A DNA stretch of 35,657 bases. Source: Betaproteobacteria bacterium TMED156 (GTDB taxonomy: Bacteria; Pseudomonadota; Gammaproteobacteria; Burkholderiales; Burkholderiaceae_A). Below are positions 1 to 8,523 of this stretch, piece after piece. Every line of letters begins with the position of its first letter. Within the stretch, counting starts at the first letter, position 1. Under the pieces are notes generated by a model. That model had not been told where the DNA came from, made no database searches, and saw only the letters and a program-made list of their open reading frames with translations. The DNA is taken from assembly GCA_002171155.1 (NCBI GenBank), contig NHHF01000084.1:3089-38745 (forward strand), read 5' to 3'. The position numbers and the translations under genes were made by a program.

Positions 1-357
1 TTGGACGGTATTAATGGACTAAAAAAAAGGTTGGAATTTACCAATAAAAATAGCAATACTGGGTTTTCTAAGATTGAGAGTCTTCAAGTAGAAGTTGAAA
101 CCTTAGAAGAAATGAGAGTTGCACTTTCTATGGGTATTAAGAATATTCTTCTAGATAACTTTACTACTGAGTTGATTGTTAAAGCCCTTAAAATAAACAA
201 AAATCGAGCTATTTTGGAAGTTTCAGGAGGAGTTGATATAAATAATTTTAAGTCCATTGCCGAAACTGGAGTACACCAAATTTCTATTGGTCATTTAACC
301 AAAAATGTTAGAGCTATAGATTTTACTCTTCTGATAGAAAAATTCGGTAAAAAATGA
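1..357 (+). CDS. nadC: Nicotinate-nucleotide pyrophosphorylase (quinolinate phosphoribosyltransferase), 3' part
   Basis: This is the C-terminal 118 residues of NadC, which converts quinolinate and PRPP to nicotinate mononucleotide, CO2 and PPi in de novo NAD synthesis in the cytoplasm. The gene runs in from before the window, so the first TTG codon is not a real start. Recognisable family blocks are the VEVETLEE strand, the ILLDNF block, the EVSGGVDINN block and the near-C-terminal GVHQISIGHLTKNVRAIDF segment, which form the phosphate-binding end of the barrel. The reading frame is intact to its TGA. The stop overlaps the next ATG (ATGA), so the downstream glycosyltransferase is probably translationally coupled to it. 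nadB, from the same pathway, lies about 1.2 kb away on the opposite strand. Confidence 0.95.
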   Translation: MDGINGLKKRLEFTNKNSNTGFSKIESLQVEVETLEEMRVALSMGIKNILLDNFTTELIVKALKINKNRAILEVSGGVDINNFKSIAETGVHQISIGHLTKNVRAIDFTLLIEKFGKK

Positions 358-1553
358 GGTTAATATATTTAAAAAAAATCCACTTTTTAATAACTAATAA
401 GTATTTTAAGAAACTCATAAAATTTATCTTGAAAAAAAATTACAGCTTAATTTTTACTTTCAAGAGAAAATTCTATTTTACAATGCCTGGTTATTTGAAA
501 AATGAAAAAGTAAAAAAATTACAATTTTTTAAAAAACATATTGGAAAAAATTTTTTCCTCATTCCCGTCTATGGAAAAATTATTGCATTCGCAACTGGAC
601 CATTAAATGACCAAAGGGGAATTGGAAGAGTAACTGAAAATCTCTTAAATGGAATCATTGATACTCTCGATTTAAAAAAAGAGTTTGATTTTCTGCCTTT
701 GGAAAAGAAAAAAAAATTTGAAGCTTTTGACTTAAGTTGCGTTGATACGTATTTTTTTTCGTCAATTCATTGGTGTACAGATCCTCTCCCAAAAAATTCT
801 GTAATTATGATTATGGATGTAATACCTTTAATATTTTCCGACTTATTCCCTAAAGCTGTTGTTAAAAATTGGAATGTAGATTTCAAGAAAACAGCAAAAA
901 ATAGCGAAAAAATAATCACAATTAGTCTTTCAAGTGCAAAAGACATTTCAAAATACTTGGAAATAAGTCCCAACAAAATTTGCGTCGTAACACCAGGAGT
1001 TGAAAAAATTAGCACTGATCATTCGACAAAAATATTTACTCCAAAAGAACCTTTTGTTTTATACCTTGGTTCAAACGATTTTCACAAAAATCCTAAAGTA
1101 ATTTTAGAGGCCTTAGCATCTGATTTACTGAGAAATACTCCTGCAGTTTTTATTGGTGAAAATGATGATTTAAAAAAAATGTGTAAAGACTTCAGGATCA
1201 ATAATAAAGTTTTTTTCAAGGGAAGATTAAATGATGGTGAGTTAGGAACAGTTATGAGCAGAGCTTCAGTTTTAGTTTTTCCGAGTATCTATGAAGGGTT
1301 TGGGCTCCCCCCCCTTGAAGCTGCTTTAATGGGGGTACCTAGTGTGTGCAGTCGAAGACCAGCAATGACAGAGGTGCTTGAAAATTGTACTTTATTTGCT
1401 GATCCAAATAATCCCATTGAGTGGTCCCAACAGATTTTTAAGCTTATGAATCAATCAAAATTAAGAAATGAGATCATAAATAACTCAAGGGTAAAAGCTG
1501 GGGGTTGTTCATGGAAAAATTCATCAAAAAAACTTTTAGAATTGTTACTTTGA
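354..1553 (+). CDS. Family 4 (GT-B) glycosyltransferase
   Basis: A 399-residue cytoplasmic retaining glycosyltransferase, likely adding a sugar, perhaps mannose or a 6-deoxymannose, during envelope polysaccharide synthesis. The N-terminal half carries an RGIGR motif near residue 90 and a MDVIP motif near 155. The C-terminal half has the donor-site EX7E motif (E314 and E322, in EGFGLPPLEA). The RGIGR and D-I/L-IP blocks recur in domain 1 of the 1227-residue glycosyltransferase in this window, so the two are probably paralogous. The first 43 residues are unusually rich in Lys and aromatic residues. ATG 483 is an alternative start, but the ATGA overlap with nadC favours 354. The acceptor sugar cannot be told from the sequence. 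Confidence 0.85.
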   Translation: MRLIYLKKIHFLITNKYFKKLIKFILKKNYSLIFTFKRKFYFTMPGYLKNEKVKKLQFFKKHIGKNFFLIPVYGKIIAFATGPLNDQRGIGRVTENLLNGIIDTLDLKKEFDFLPLEKKKKFEAFDLSCVDTYFFSSIHWCTDPLPKNSVIMIMDVIPLIFSDLFPKAVVKNWNVDFKKTAKNSEKIITISLSSAKDISKYLEISPNKICVVTPGVEKISTDHSTKIFTPKEPFVLYLGSNDFHKNPKVILEALASDLLRNTPAVFIGENDDLKKMCKDFRINNKVFFKGRLNDGELGTVMSRASVLVFPSIYEGFGLPPLEAALMGVPSVCSRRPAMTEVLENCTLFADPNNPIEWSQQIFKLMNQSKLRNEIINNSRVKAGGCSWKNSSKKLLELLL

Positions 1554-1576
1554 CGTTAACTATATTTTGATACTTT

Positions 1577-3205
1577 TCAAAAGTAATCTAGTTTTCCTAA
1601 ATTGTGTGGTGTTAGGATTGTTGGAACTGCGACAGGAAAATTAGTAGGATTGTCATGCGAATAATGAAGTCCCCTGCTTTCCCGTCTACCGATCGCTGAT
1701 CTTACAATTAATTCGCTACATGTGACTAGATTTCTAAGTTCAAGAAGGTCAAGATTAATTCTATGATTTTTATAGTAATCATGAATTTCCTCTCTCAACA
1801 ACCGTATTCTATTAATGGCTCTTTGCAAGCGTTTGTCAGTTCTTACTATACCCACGTAGTTCCACATCATTAATCTCAACTCGTCCCAATTGTGGGAAAT
1901 AACCACAGACTCATCTGAGTTAACAATTCCAAATTCACTCCATTCTCTTATTTTTACTTTATTTTTTTTTGGTTGAGTTAAAATGTGTTTAGCCGCATTT
2001 ATACCAATAACAACACACTCTAAAAGTGAATTGCTGGCAAGTCTATTTGCTCCATGTAAACCGGTGTATGCTGTTTCACCAATTGCGTAAAGTCCAGAAA
2101 TATCAGTAAGCCCATCTAGATTGGTAACAATTCCACCACATATGTAGTGGGCCGCGGGAACTGCAGGTATTCTCTCTTTAGTAATATTGATTCCAAGCTT
2201 TAAGCATTTATTGCTGATATTTGGAAAATGTTCTTTTAATGTTGTCTCTTTGATTTTTGTTGCATTAAGATAAATATAATCAAGACCATTCTTTTTCATT
2301 TCAAAATCAATTGATCTTGCAACAATATCTCTAGACGCTAAATCTCCTCTTGTATCATAATCTTTCATAAATCTTTTTCCGGATGGAAGTTCTAGACTGG
2401 CACCAGCCCCTCTTAACGCTTCACTCAGTAAAAAGGTTCTTTCTTCGGAGTGATATAAACACGTGGGATGAAACTGCATGAATTCCATGTTTGCTACTCT
2501 ACATCCTGCCCTCCATGCCATAGCAATTCCGTCACCGGTTGCGGTATCAGGATTAGAGGTATACCTATAAACTTTACCAACTCCTCCAGTGGCAAGAACA
2601 ACCGCAATTGCTTCAATACCTTTAATTTTTTGATTTTTAATGTCCAATGCGTATACTCCGTGAATTTTTTGGTTAGGAATCGTATTTTGTTTAACATTTC
2701 TATTGTCGATTAAGTCGATTCCAATCCACCCGGTTCGGATCTCAATATTGGGATGATTGCGAGCTTTTTCTAACAATGCATTCAAAATTGCCTTCCCTGT
2801 GGCATCCGCGGCATGTGCGATTCTTGGGACACTGTGACCTCCTTCTTTTACCAAATGAAGTTTTTGAGATTTTTCTTCTTCAAGACTGAATAAAACTCCT
2901 TTTTTTAACAACCATTTCATAGCATTATTTCCAGCTTTTGCAACACATTTTGCAACTGATTCATTAACAAGCCCATCGCCCGCCTTGATTGTGTCAGAGA
3001 CATGAGTTTGAATACTTTTTGGATTATCAACAACGTTAACGATTCCACCTTGTGCCCATGCAGTAGCCGAACAGAATAGGTCTTTTTTGGATAGGATTAA
3101 TACTTTTCTCTTATCAGCTATTTCAAGAGCAACTGTTAAACCTGCAAGTCCAGAACCTATAATTACGACTGGAAGTTCATCTGTAGTTTTGATATTTTTT
3201 ACCAT
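1577..3205 (-). CDS. nadB: L-aspartate oxidase
   Basis: This flavoenzyme oxidises L-aspartate to iminoaspartate, the first step of de novo NAD synthesis. The 542 residues match the usual length. Visible are the N-terminal FAD dinucleotide-binding motif GSGLAG (17-22), the SATAWAQGGI segment, HAADATGKAI, the substrate-side TRGDLASRD block, and the second flavin block containing HYICGGI and GETAYTGLHGANRLASNSLLE. It is the last gene of the minus-strand polysaccharide operon. Its ATG overlaps the 3' end of the sugar-phosphate transferase gene by 7 bases, so it is probably co-transcribed and coupled with it. Its 3' end faces the plus-strand glycosyltransferase across 23 bases. Confidence 0.96.
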   Translation of the reverse strand: MVKNIKTTDELPVVIIGSGLAGLTVALEIADKRKVLILSKKDLFCSATAWAQGGIVNVVDNPKSIQTHVSDTIKAGDGLVNESVAKCVAKAGNNAMKWLLKKGVLFSLEEEKSQKLHLVKEGGHSVPRIAHAADATGKAILNALLEKARNHPNIEIRTGWIGIDLIDNRNVKQNTIPNQKIHGVYALDIKNQKIKGIEAIAVVLATGGVGKVYRYTSNPDTATGDGIAMAWRAGCRVANMEFMQFHPTCLYHSEERTFLLSEALRGAGASLELPSGKRFMKDYDTRGDLASRDIVARSIDFEMKKNGLDYIYLNATKIKETTLKEHFPNISNKCLKLGINITKERIPAVPAAHYICGGIVTNLDGLTDISGLYAIGETAYTGLHGANRLASNSLLECVVIGINAAKHILTQPKKNKVKIREWSEFGIVNSDESVVISHNWDELRLMMWNYVGIVRTDKRLQRAINRIRLLREEIHDYYKNHRINLDLLELRNLVTCSELIVRSAIGRRESRGLHYSHDNPTNFPVAVPTILTPHNLGKLDYF

Positions 3206-4614
3206 GCTTGTCGACTAAAAAAGATTTTAATAATCGTAGTGAGTATTATGCGAAGGTCAAATAAAAGTGACCAGTTCTCAATATAAAAAAGATCATGTTG
3301 TAGTCGTCTGTTTATATCTTCTAGTGATTTAATTTCACCTCTTAGATCATTTACCTGTGCCCACCCTGTGATACCTGGCTTTACTCGATGTCTTCTGACA
3401 TAACCTTGAATCTTACTTTGGAACTCATTTTCGTGTTGAGCAACATGTGGCCTTGGACCAACTAAACTCATTCTTCCTTGTAATACATTTATTATTTGCG
3501 GTAACTCGTCAAATGAAGTCTTACGCAACCATTTTCCAATCATAGTAAATCTTTCATCATTTTTTCTAGCTTGAGTGATTTTGTTGTCATATTCGCAATG
3601 AGGTTTCATCGTTCTAAATTTGTAAATGGTAAATGACTTTCCATCCCATCCCATTCTTTTTTGTTTGAATATAATTGGTGTTCCTGAAGTTAATAAAAGC
3701 AAAGTAGAAACAAAAATCAAAAAAGGTATTGTTACTAAAAAGATCAAAAGACCTAAAATTCTATCCTCACAACTTTTGATAAAACTATTTATTCCTACCA
3801 TCCTATTTACACTTAGGTCGATGACGGGAAAACCTAGAAATTCTGTTACAGAATGATTTAAAAGAGTTAAGCCGAATAGATCAGGAATTAATCTTATTGA
3901 TACATTTTTCTTTGAAGTAATTTCAGTAATTCTTTCAATTTGATCTATTGCTTTTAAAGGTAGTGCCAACCATATTTCATCAATAGGATTTGTTTCAATT
4001 ATTAAAGGCAGTTGATCAATACCGCCAATAACAGGTTTATTATGAATAGTAGTGGATTGAGATTTACCATCATCAATGAAACCTGTAACCAAAAAGCCGC
4101 TTTCAGGACTAGAGATTGATCGGTTAAGAAGAGATTTACCCAAATCTCCGGCACCGTAAATAATAACTTTCTTTTGATTGATCCCCTTTTTTCTCAATTC
4201 TCTTACGAATGTATAGGCTATGGCACGAAGAGTAAAAATCATAGCCCCACTGATAGCAAGCCAAACCAAGAATTGATCTAGTCTGATAATCACTTTTAAA
4301 TTCAAGGCAGACCAAAAAAGTAGCATGATCGAACTTGATAAAATGAACGATATTATAAGTCTACTAAACTGATCTGAAAATGGCCTTCCTCTCCAGCTTC
4401 TATATAATTGTGATTCCTTGAAAATAATTAAACACAATAAAATTTTAACAAATACTAAAAGTGTCCAATTTTGTATATTGATAAAATGTGTCTCGGTAAA
4501 GTGAGTGACTAAAAGAGCGGCAAGCAAAATAGATGAAATATCAATAATGCGGCTACTAATTTCTATTAGACCTGAGTGTTCGCGAGCTAAGAACCTAGAG
4601 TTTTGATTAGTCAA
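3199..4614 (-). CDS. Undecaprenyl-phosphate sugar-1-phosphate transferase (WcaJ/WbaP-type initiating enzyme)
   Basis: A 471-residue inner-membrane enzyme of the polyprenyl-phosphate hexose-1-phosphate transferase family. It loads the first sugar phosphate onto undecaprenyl phosphate and so starts a polysaccharide chain. Four N-terminal hydrophobic segments (about residues 20-135) precede a Rossmann-like domain beginning KKVIIYGAGDLGKS. Another membrane segment (about 285-308) follows, then the catalytic Bac_transf domain with KQKRMGWDGKSF, YKFRTM, SFDELPQIINVLQG, SLVGPRPH and KPGITGWAQV. The start is a TTG with GGA five bases upstream, overlapping the preceding glycosyltransferase gene by 8 bases. 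Whether it moves glucose, galactose or another sugar cannot be told. It is the likely initiator for the polymer exported by Wzm/Wzt. Confidence 0.92.
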   Translation of the reverse strand: MTNQNSRFLAREHSGLIEISSRIIDISSILLAALLVTHFTETHFINIQNWTLLVFVKILLCLIIFKESQLYRSWRGRPFSDQFSRLIISFILSSSIMLLFWSALNLKVIIRLDQFLVWLAISGAMIFTLRAIAYTFVRELRKKGINQKKVIIYGAGDLGKSLLNRSISSPESGFLVTGFIDDGKSQSTTIHNKPVIGGIDQLPLIIETNPIDEIWLALPLKAIDQIERITEITSKKNVSIRLIPDLFGLTLLNHSVTEFLGFPVIDLSVNRMVGINSFIKSCEDRILGLLIFLVTIPFLIFVSTLLLLTSGTPIIFKQKRMGWDGKSFTIYKFRTMKPHCEYDNKITQARKNDERFTMIGKWLRKTSFDELPQIINVLQGRMSLVGPRPHVAQHENEFQSKIQGYVRRHRVKPGITGWAQVNDLRGEIKSLEDINRRLQHDLFYIENWSLLFDLRIILTTIIKIFFSRQAW

Positions 4615-5725
4615 TTTTGTCCATTAAATTTTTTAAAATACCAACAATTTTAGCGTCAAAAATATTAGATGAAAATTTACTTGCCTGTGTTTTACAATTT
4701 ACCCTTTCAAATTTGTATTTCTCAAATAAGTTTATTGAATGTGCAATTCTTTTTGGATCTAAATCGTCAAATAATAGCCCCGTTGGGTTTTTATCAGTCA
4801 CATTTTGAATTATTTCTGATGCTCCTCCACCTGAATATGCTATTGCAGGAATACCACATGCATTTGCTTCTACAAGCGAAATTCCGAAGTCCTCATTTGA
4901 AGCTTGGATCATTGCTTTAGAACCTATGAGAAGGTTAAATTTTTTCTCATCTGATAAAAAACCTACAAAGGAGACATTATTAGATGAATTCTTTTCAAGT
5001 TTATACCTTTCTGGCCCTTCTCCGGCGATGATAAGTTCTTTATCAGGTAAATGTTTAAATGCACTTATGATTTTATCAATTCTTTTGTTTTGGACTAGCC
5101 TGCTAATTGAGATATAACAGTTATGTTTAACTACCCTATGAAAATTTCCCCCCACAATTACTGGGGGATGAATTATGATCGATTTCCTTCCCCAGTTTTT
5201 CAAGATTCTTTTTTGAATAAATGAACTGTTTGCAACTATTAAATCAGGTTTTTGTGCTGCAATAACATCCCATTTTCTTAAATAACCTAGTTGTTTTTTT
5301 ACATGTTTTATAGCAAATTCGGGAATTTTAGACCGAGACAGATATTCATCTTCCATATCCCATGCCCACCTCATGGGACTGTGAACGTATGCTAAGTGTT
5401 TTGCATTTTTATTTTTTTTAACGCCGTGAGCAAAAGCCCACGAACTTGTAATAATCAAATCGTATGAATCCAATTTTAGACTTTGAACTGCAAAGGGCAT
5501 GAAAATAGCACAGAGCCTATAAAATCTATAAAAAAAAGGAATCTTATCTAAAAAACTAGTGTTGAATTTTCTTTTTGGAGAGATTGGTTCTATGTAGGCA
5601 GATTTGTTACCGAAAAGACAATATAGATCTGCTGTAGGGTACAAACATAGAAGTCTTTCTAAAACCCTTTCAGCACCTCCTCTAACAACAAGCCAGTCAT
5701 GAACAATGGCAATTTTAATTTCCAT
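4607..5725 (-). CDS. Family 4 glycosyltransferase (WbaZ/WbpZ-like mannosyltransferase type)
   Basis: A 372-residue GT-B glycosyltransferase. It opens with IAIVHDWLVVRGGAERVLE, the typical start of WbaZ-like and WbpZ-like enzymes that use GDP-mannose or GDP-rhamnose. It continues with a YVHSPMRWAWD block and ends with the donor-binding EX7E motif in EDFGISLVEANACGIPAIAY. It sits between rmd (28-base gap) and the initiating transferase (8-base overlap). That position suits an early step that extends the lipid-linked primer. The donor is inferred from the neighbouring gmd and rmd genes and is not shown by the protein itself. Confidence 0.88.
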   Translation of the reverse strand: MEIKIAIVHDWLVVRGGAERVLERLLCLYPTADLYCLFGNKSAYIEPISPKRKFNTSFLDKIPFFYRFYRLCAIFMPFAVQSLKLDSYDLIITSSWAFAHGVKKNKNAKHLAYVHSPMRWAWDMEDEYLSRSKIPEFAIKHVKKQLGYLRKWDVIAAQKPDLIVANSSFIQKRILKNWGRKSIIIHPPVIVGGNFHRVVKHNCYISISRLVQNKRIDKIISAFKHLPDKELIIAGEGPERYKLEKNSSNNVSFVGFLSDEKKFNLLIGSKAMIQASNEDFGISLVEANACGIPAIAYSGGGASEIIQNVTDKNPTGLLFDDLDPKRIAHSINLFEKYKFERVNCKTQASKFSSNIFDAKIVGILKNLMDKID

Positions 5726-5753
5726 GAGTAATGTAACTTTTTAACCCGAGATA

Positions 5754-6608
5754 TTAATCATTTAACATCTTTTTAATTGTTGATTCTAAAGGTGGTAGTT
5801 TTTTAAATCGATTATGAAGCTTTAAATATTTAAAAAGTTTAGAGGGATCCCCACAAATTTTATATTTTTCATCACTTCTTATTAATTTTTTTTCATTTTG
5901 GATTTTGGGGCTGTGTTTTGTGATGTTCTCAAGCATTTTAATTATTTCTCTCAATTTGTATGTAATCCCAGAGCAAATATTAAAAACATTTGATGAATCT
6001 GCAGTTTCAACTAAATCTGCTAATACTGAGACAACCCAACTAACATCATTGAACTCTCTTTCGATATCTAGATTACCAAGTCTTATTTCGGTTTGCTTTT
6101 CTTTGAATAATTTAATTAGCTTTGGTATAAAAAATTTTGCGCTTTGACCATTGCCAGTATAGTTGAATGGTCTAAATATAACTAAGTCAAATTTTTTTTT
6201 GAAAGGGTCGCTTAGATATTCCATTGATAATTTACTCATCGCATAATGTGTATCAGGGCAAACTGGACTCTGTTCTGTAAGTTTTTTATCATCGTAATCA
6301 TATACATAAGCAGTACTTGCAAGAAAGATTTTTTTTGTTTTTGAACATTTTTTGCTAACAGTTGACAATAAATTCAAGCTACCAATTGTATTAACTCTGT
6401 AAAGGTCATCCGGCTTGCTTGAAGTTAAATGGCTTAGACCTCCTAAATGCATAACAGATTCTGGGTTTACTTCTGATAATTCCTTTTCTAATTCCTCAGT
6501 ATTTAATAAATTGCTTTTTAATTTATACAAAGAGTGTTTTCTTCTATTTAGCTCTTTTATCAAGTGAGGACCAGTAAAACCGGAAGCACCTGTAATTAAA
6601 ATTCTCAT
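5754..6608 (-). CDS. rmd: NAD-dependent sugar epimerase/reductase, likely GDP-6-deoxy-D-mannose reductase
   Basis: A 284-residue short-chain dehydrogenase of the extended (epimerase) class. The Rossmann motif GASGFTG is at 7-13 and the catalytic YxxxK is Y122/K126, with an STAYVY strand just before it. Its ATG overlaps the stop of gmd (ATGA), so the two are translationally coupled. Rmd reduces the 4-keto product of Gmd to GDP-D-rhamnose. The size and order match the rmd-gmd pair of the Pseudomonas common-antigen cluster, though here gmd comes first. Other 4-keto reductases acting on the same intermediate (GDP-6-deoxytalose formation) remain possible. A GDP-fucose synthase is less likely from length and sequence. 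Confidence 0.75.
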   Translation of the reverse strand: MRILITGASGFTGPHLIKELNRRKHSLYKLKSNLLNTEELEKELSEVNPESVMHLGGLSHLTSSKPDDLYRVNTIGSLNLLSTVSKKCSKTKKIFLASTAYVYDYDDKKLTEQSPVCPDTHYAMSKLSMEYLSDPFKKKFDLVIFRPFNYTGNGQSAKFFIPKLIKLFKEKQTEIRLGNLDIEREFNDVSWVVSVLADLVETADSSNVFNICSGITYKLREIIKMLENITKHSPKIQNEKKLIRSDEKYKICGDPSKLFKYLKLHNRFKKLPPLESTIKKMLND

Positions 6609-7642
6609 TTTCTTTCTGTTTCCTGTAATCTTCTCAAATCTGCATCAACCATCATATTGGCAAGATTCTCAAGAGTTGTTTCTGGTTTCCACCCCAACTT
6701 AGAAAATGCTTTTGATGCATTTCCTAGCAAAACTTCTACCTCAGCTGGCCGGTAGAATTTAGGATCAACTTTAATTAATGTCTTTCCTGTTTTAACATCA
6801 ATTCCAACTTCTTTTTCATTTTTTCCCTCAAAATCTATTGAAAATCCTGCAGCAGAAAAAGCTAATTTAGCAAAATCTCTTACAGTTTGATTTTTTCCTG
6901 TTGCTAGGACAAAATTTTCAGGTGAATTTATTTGCAGAATTTTCCACATTCCCTTTACATAGTCTTTTGCATATCCCCAGTCTCTCTTTGCATCTAAATT
7001 GCCTAATAATAGAGTTTGAGCTATACCCAACTTACATTTAGCGGCTCCAATAGTTATTTTACGAGTCACGAACTCTGGACCTCTGAGAGGACTTTCATGG
7101 TTGAACAAAATCCCAGCTGATGCAAATAAACCATAGCTTTCTCGGTAATTTATAGTAATCCAATGTGCAAACAACTTTGCTACTGCGTAAGGACTTCTGG
7201 GGTAGAACGGTGTAGTTTCGGACTGTTTCTCCTCTTGTATTTTGCCAAACATTTCGGAAGTGCTGGCTTGATAAAATTTTATTCCAGGGTTTACTATTCT
7301 TATTGCTTCTAAAAGGTTGAGGGTACCGACAGCATTTATTTGAGATGTGGTGTTTGGATGAGTAAAGCTTGTTCCAACAAAACTCTGGGCTGCTAAATTA
7401 TAAATCTCATCCGGTCTGGTTTTTTTTAAAATTTCAATGCTATTAAAAGGATCTGTAATATCATGTTCAATTAAATTAAAGTTAGTATGATTTATAATAT
7501 CTAATTCAATTAAGCGCCAAAAATTTGATGTACTGGTTCTTCTGAAACAGCCAAAAACTTTGTAATTTTTTTCAATTAACAATTCAGAAAGGTATGCACC
7601 ATCCTGACCTGTTACTCCTGTAATGAGTGCTGTTTTTTTCAC
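6605..7642 (-). CDS. gmd: GDP-mannose 4,6-dehydratase
   Basis: A 345-residue enzyme converting GDP-D-mannose to GDP-4-keto-6-deoxy-D-mannose, the branch point for GDP-rhamnose, GDP-fucose and GDP-perosamine. The N-terminal NADP-binding motif GVTGQDG spans 9-15. The catalytic set T128, E130, Y152 and K156 lies in ASTSEMFG and SPYAVAK. The NHESPLRGPEFVTRKI block is a family hallmark. The start is a GTG with only a weak upstream purine stretch and no nearby ATG. It is the first gene of the minus-strand operon and is divergent from wzm, so the 75-base A+T-rich gap (7643-7717) should hold promoters for both directions. Confidence 0.97.
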   Translation of the reverse strand: MKKTALITGVTGQDGAYLSELLIEKNYKVFGCFRRTSTSNFWRLIELDIINHTNFNLIEHDITDPFNSIEILKKTRPDEIYNLAAQSFVGTSFTHPNTTSQINAVGTLNLLEAIRIVNPGIKFYQASTSEMFGKIQEEKQSETTPFYPRSPYAVAKLFAHWITINYRESYGLFASAGILFNHESPLRGPEFVTRKITIGAAKCKLGIAQTLLLGNLDAKRDWGYAKDYVKGMWKILQINSPENFVLATGKNQTVRDFAKLAFSAAGFSIDFEGKNEKEVGIDVKTGKTLIKVDPKFYRPAEVEVLLGNASKAFSKLGWKPETTLENLANMMVDADLRRLQETERK

Positions 7643-7717
7643 TGATTTTCGCTTTTATAAAATTAATCTTAAATTTGGATTTGTATTTTTTTAATCATTA
7701 GAAATTGAATTTATAAC

Positions 7718-8494
7718 ATGAATTTTCCTTTAATTTTAAATTTAACCCGTCAAGATTTTACAGAAAGATATGCAGGATCAATCTTTGGTTTTTTCTGGGC
7801 TTTCCTTCATCCATTGGCTTTAATTTCAATTTATTTAGTAGTATTCTCCAAAATAATGGGATCTCGTCTGCCTGGCAATTCAGAGATGGAGAACTTCAGT
7901 ATTTACTTGGTATCCGGATTGTTACCATGGGTTGCATTTTCAAATACATTGATAAGAACAACAACGGTTTTTCAAGACAAAAAAAATATTATTTCTAAAA
8001 TTAAAATAAATCTTTCTACTCTACCTTGTTATATAACCTTATCGGAATCCGTTACTTTTTTTATTTCTTTTTCAATTTTTCTATTTTATTATTTTTTTTT
8101 AGTAAAACTTGAGTTGAATTTAATCCAGTTGTTTTGCCTTTTTTTGCTGATTTTATTTCAACAACTTTTGGCATTTTCATTAGGACTTTTTTTTGCAATT
8201 CTAAATATTTTTTTTAGAGACACAAAAGAGTTTGTAGCTATCTTTGTAAACATCTGGTTTTGGCTTACACCGATCGTGTGGGTTCCATCAATAGCTCCAA
8301 AATGGCTTATGGAAATTCAAGACAATTTTAATCCAGCTTATTGGTTAATTTCATCGTATCGTGATTTATTTGTTTATTCAGAGATAATAGAACTTAACCA
8401 TTTTTTCTTAATTGTATTATGTGTAGTGATTACTCTATCTTTTTCTATTGTAAGTCTGAAGTTTTTTGAAAAGGACATCCGAGATTTTATGTGA
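7718..8494 (+). CDS. wzm: ABC-2 type O-polysaccharide exporter, membrane subunit
   Basis: A 258-residue integral membrane protein with about six hydrophobic segments, typical of ABC-2 permeases. The conserved N-terminal TRQDFTERYAGSIFGFFWAFLHP element is the amphipathic gate helix and first membrane segment seen in Wzm, KpsM and TagG proteins. With Wzt it moves undecaprenyl-linked polysaccharide across the inner membrane. It is followed after 29 bases by the ATPase gene and lies divergent from gmd. Codon use is very A+T-rich and includes many TTT runs, as expected for a Phe-rich membrane protein. Confidence 0.9.
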   Translation: MNFPLILNLTRQDFTERYAGSIFGFFWAFLHPLALISIYLVVFSKIMGSRLPGNSEMENFSIYLVSGLLPWVAFSNTLIRTTTVFQDKKNIISKIKINLSTLPCYITLSESVTFFISFSIFLFYYFFLVKLELNLIQLFCLFLLILFQQLLAFSLGLFFAILNIFFRDTKEFVAIFVNIWFWLTPIVWVPSIAPKWLMEIQDNFNPAYWLISSYRDLFVYSEIIELNHFFLIVLCVVITLSFSIVSLKFFEKDIRDFM

Positions 8495-8523
8495 TTATCT
8501 CGCTTCTAAAACAGGACTAAAGT

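Noticed and set aside
1571..1585. Palindrome TACTTTT-C-AAAAGTA between the convergent glycosyltransferase and nadB genes as a bidirectional terminator
   Set aside because: The stem is all A/T except one pair, the loop would be too small, it overlaps the nadB stop, and there is no flanking T-run. Too weak to call.
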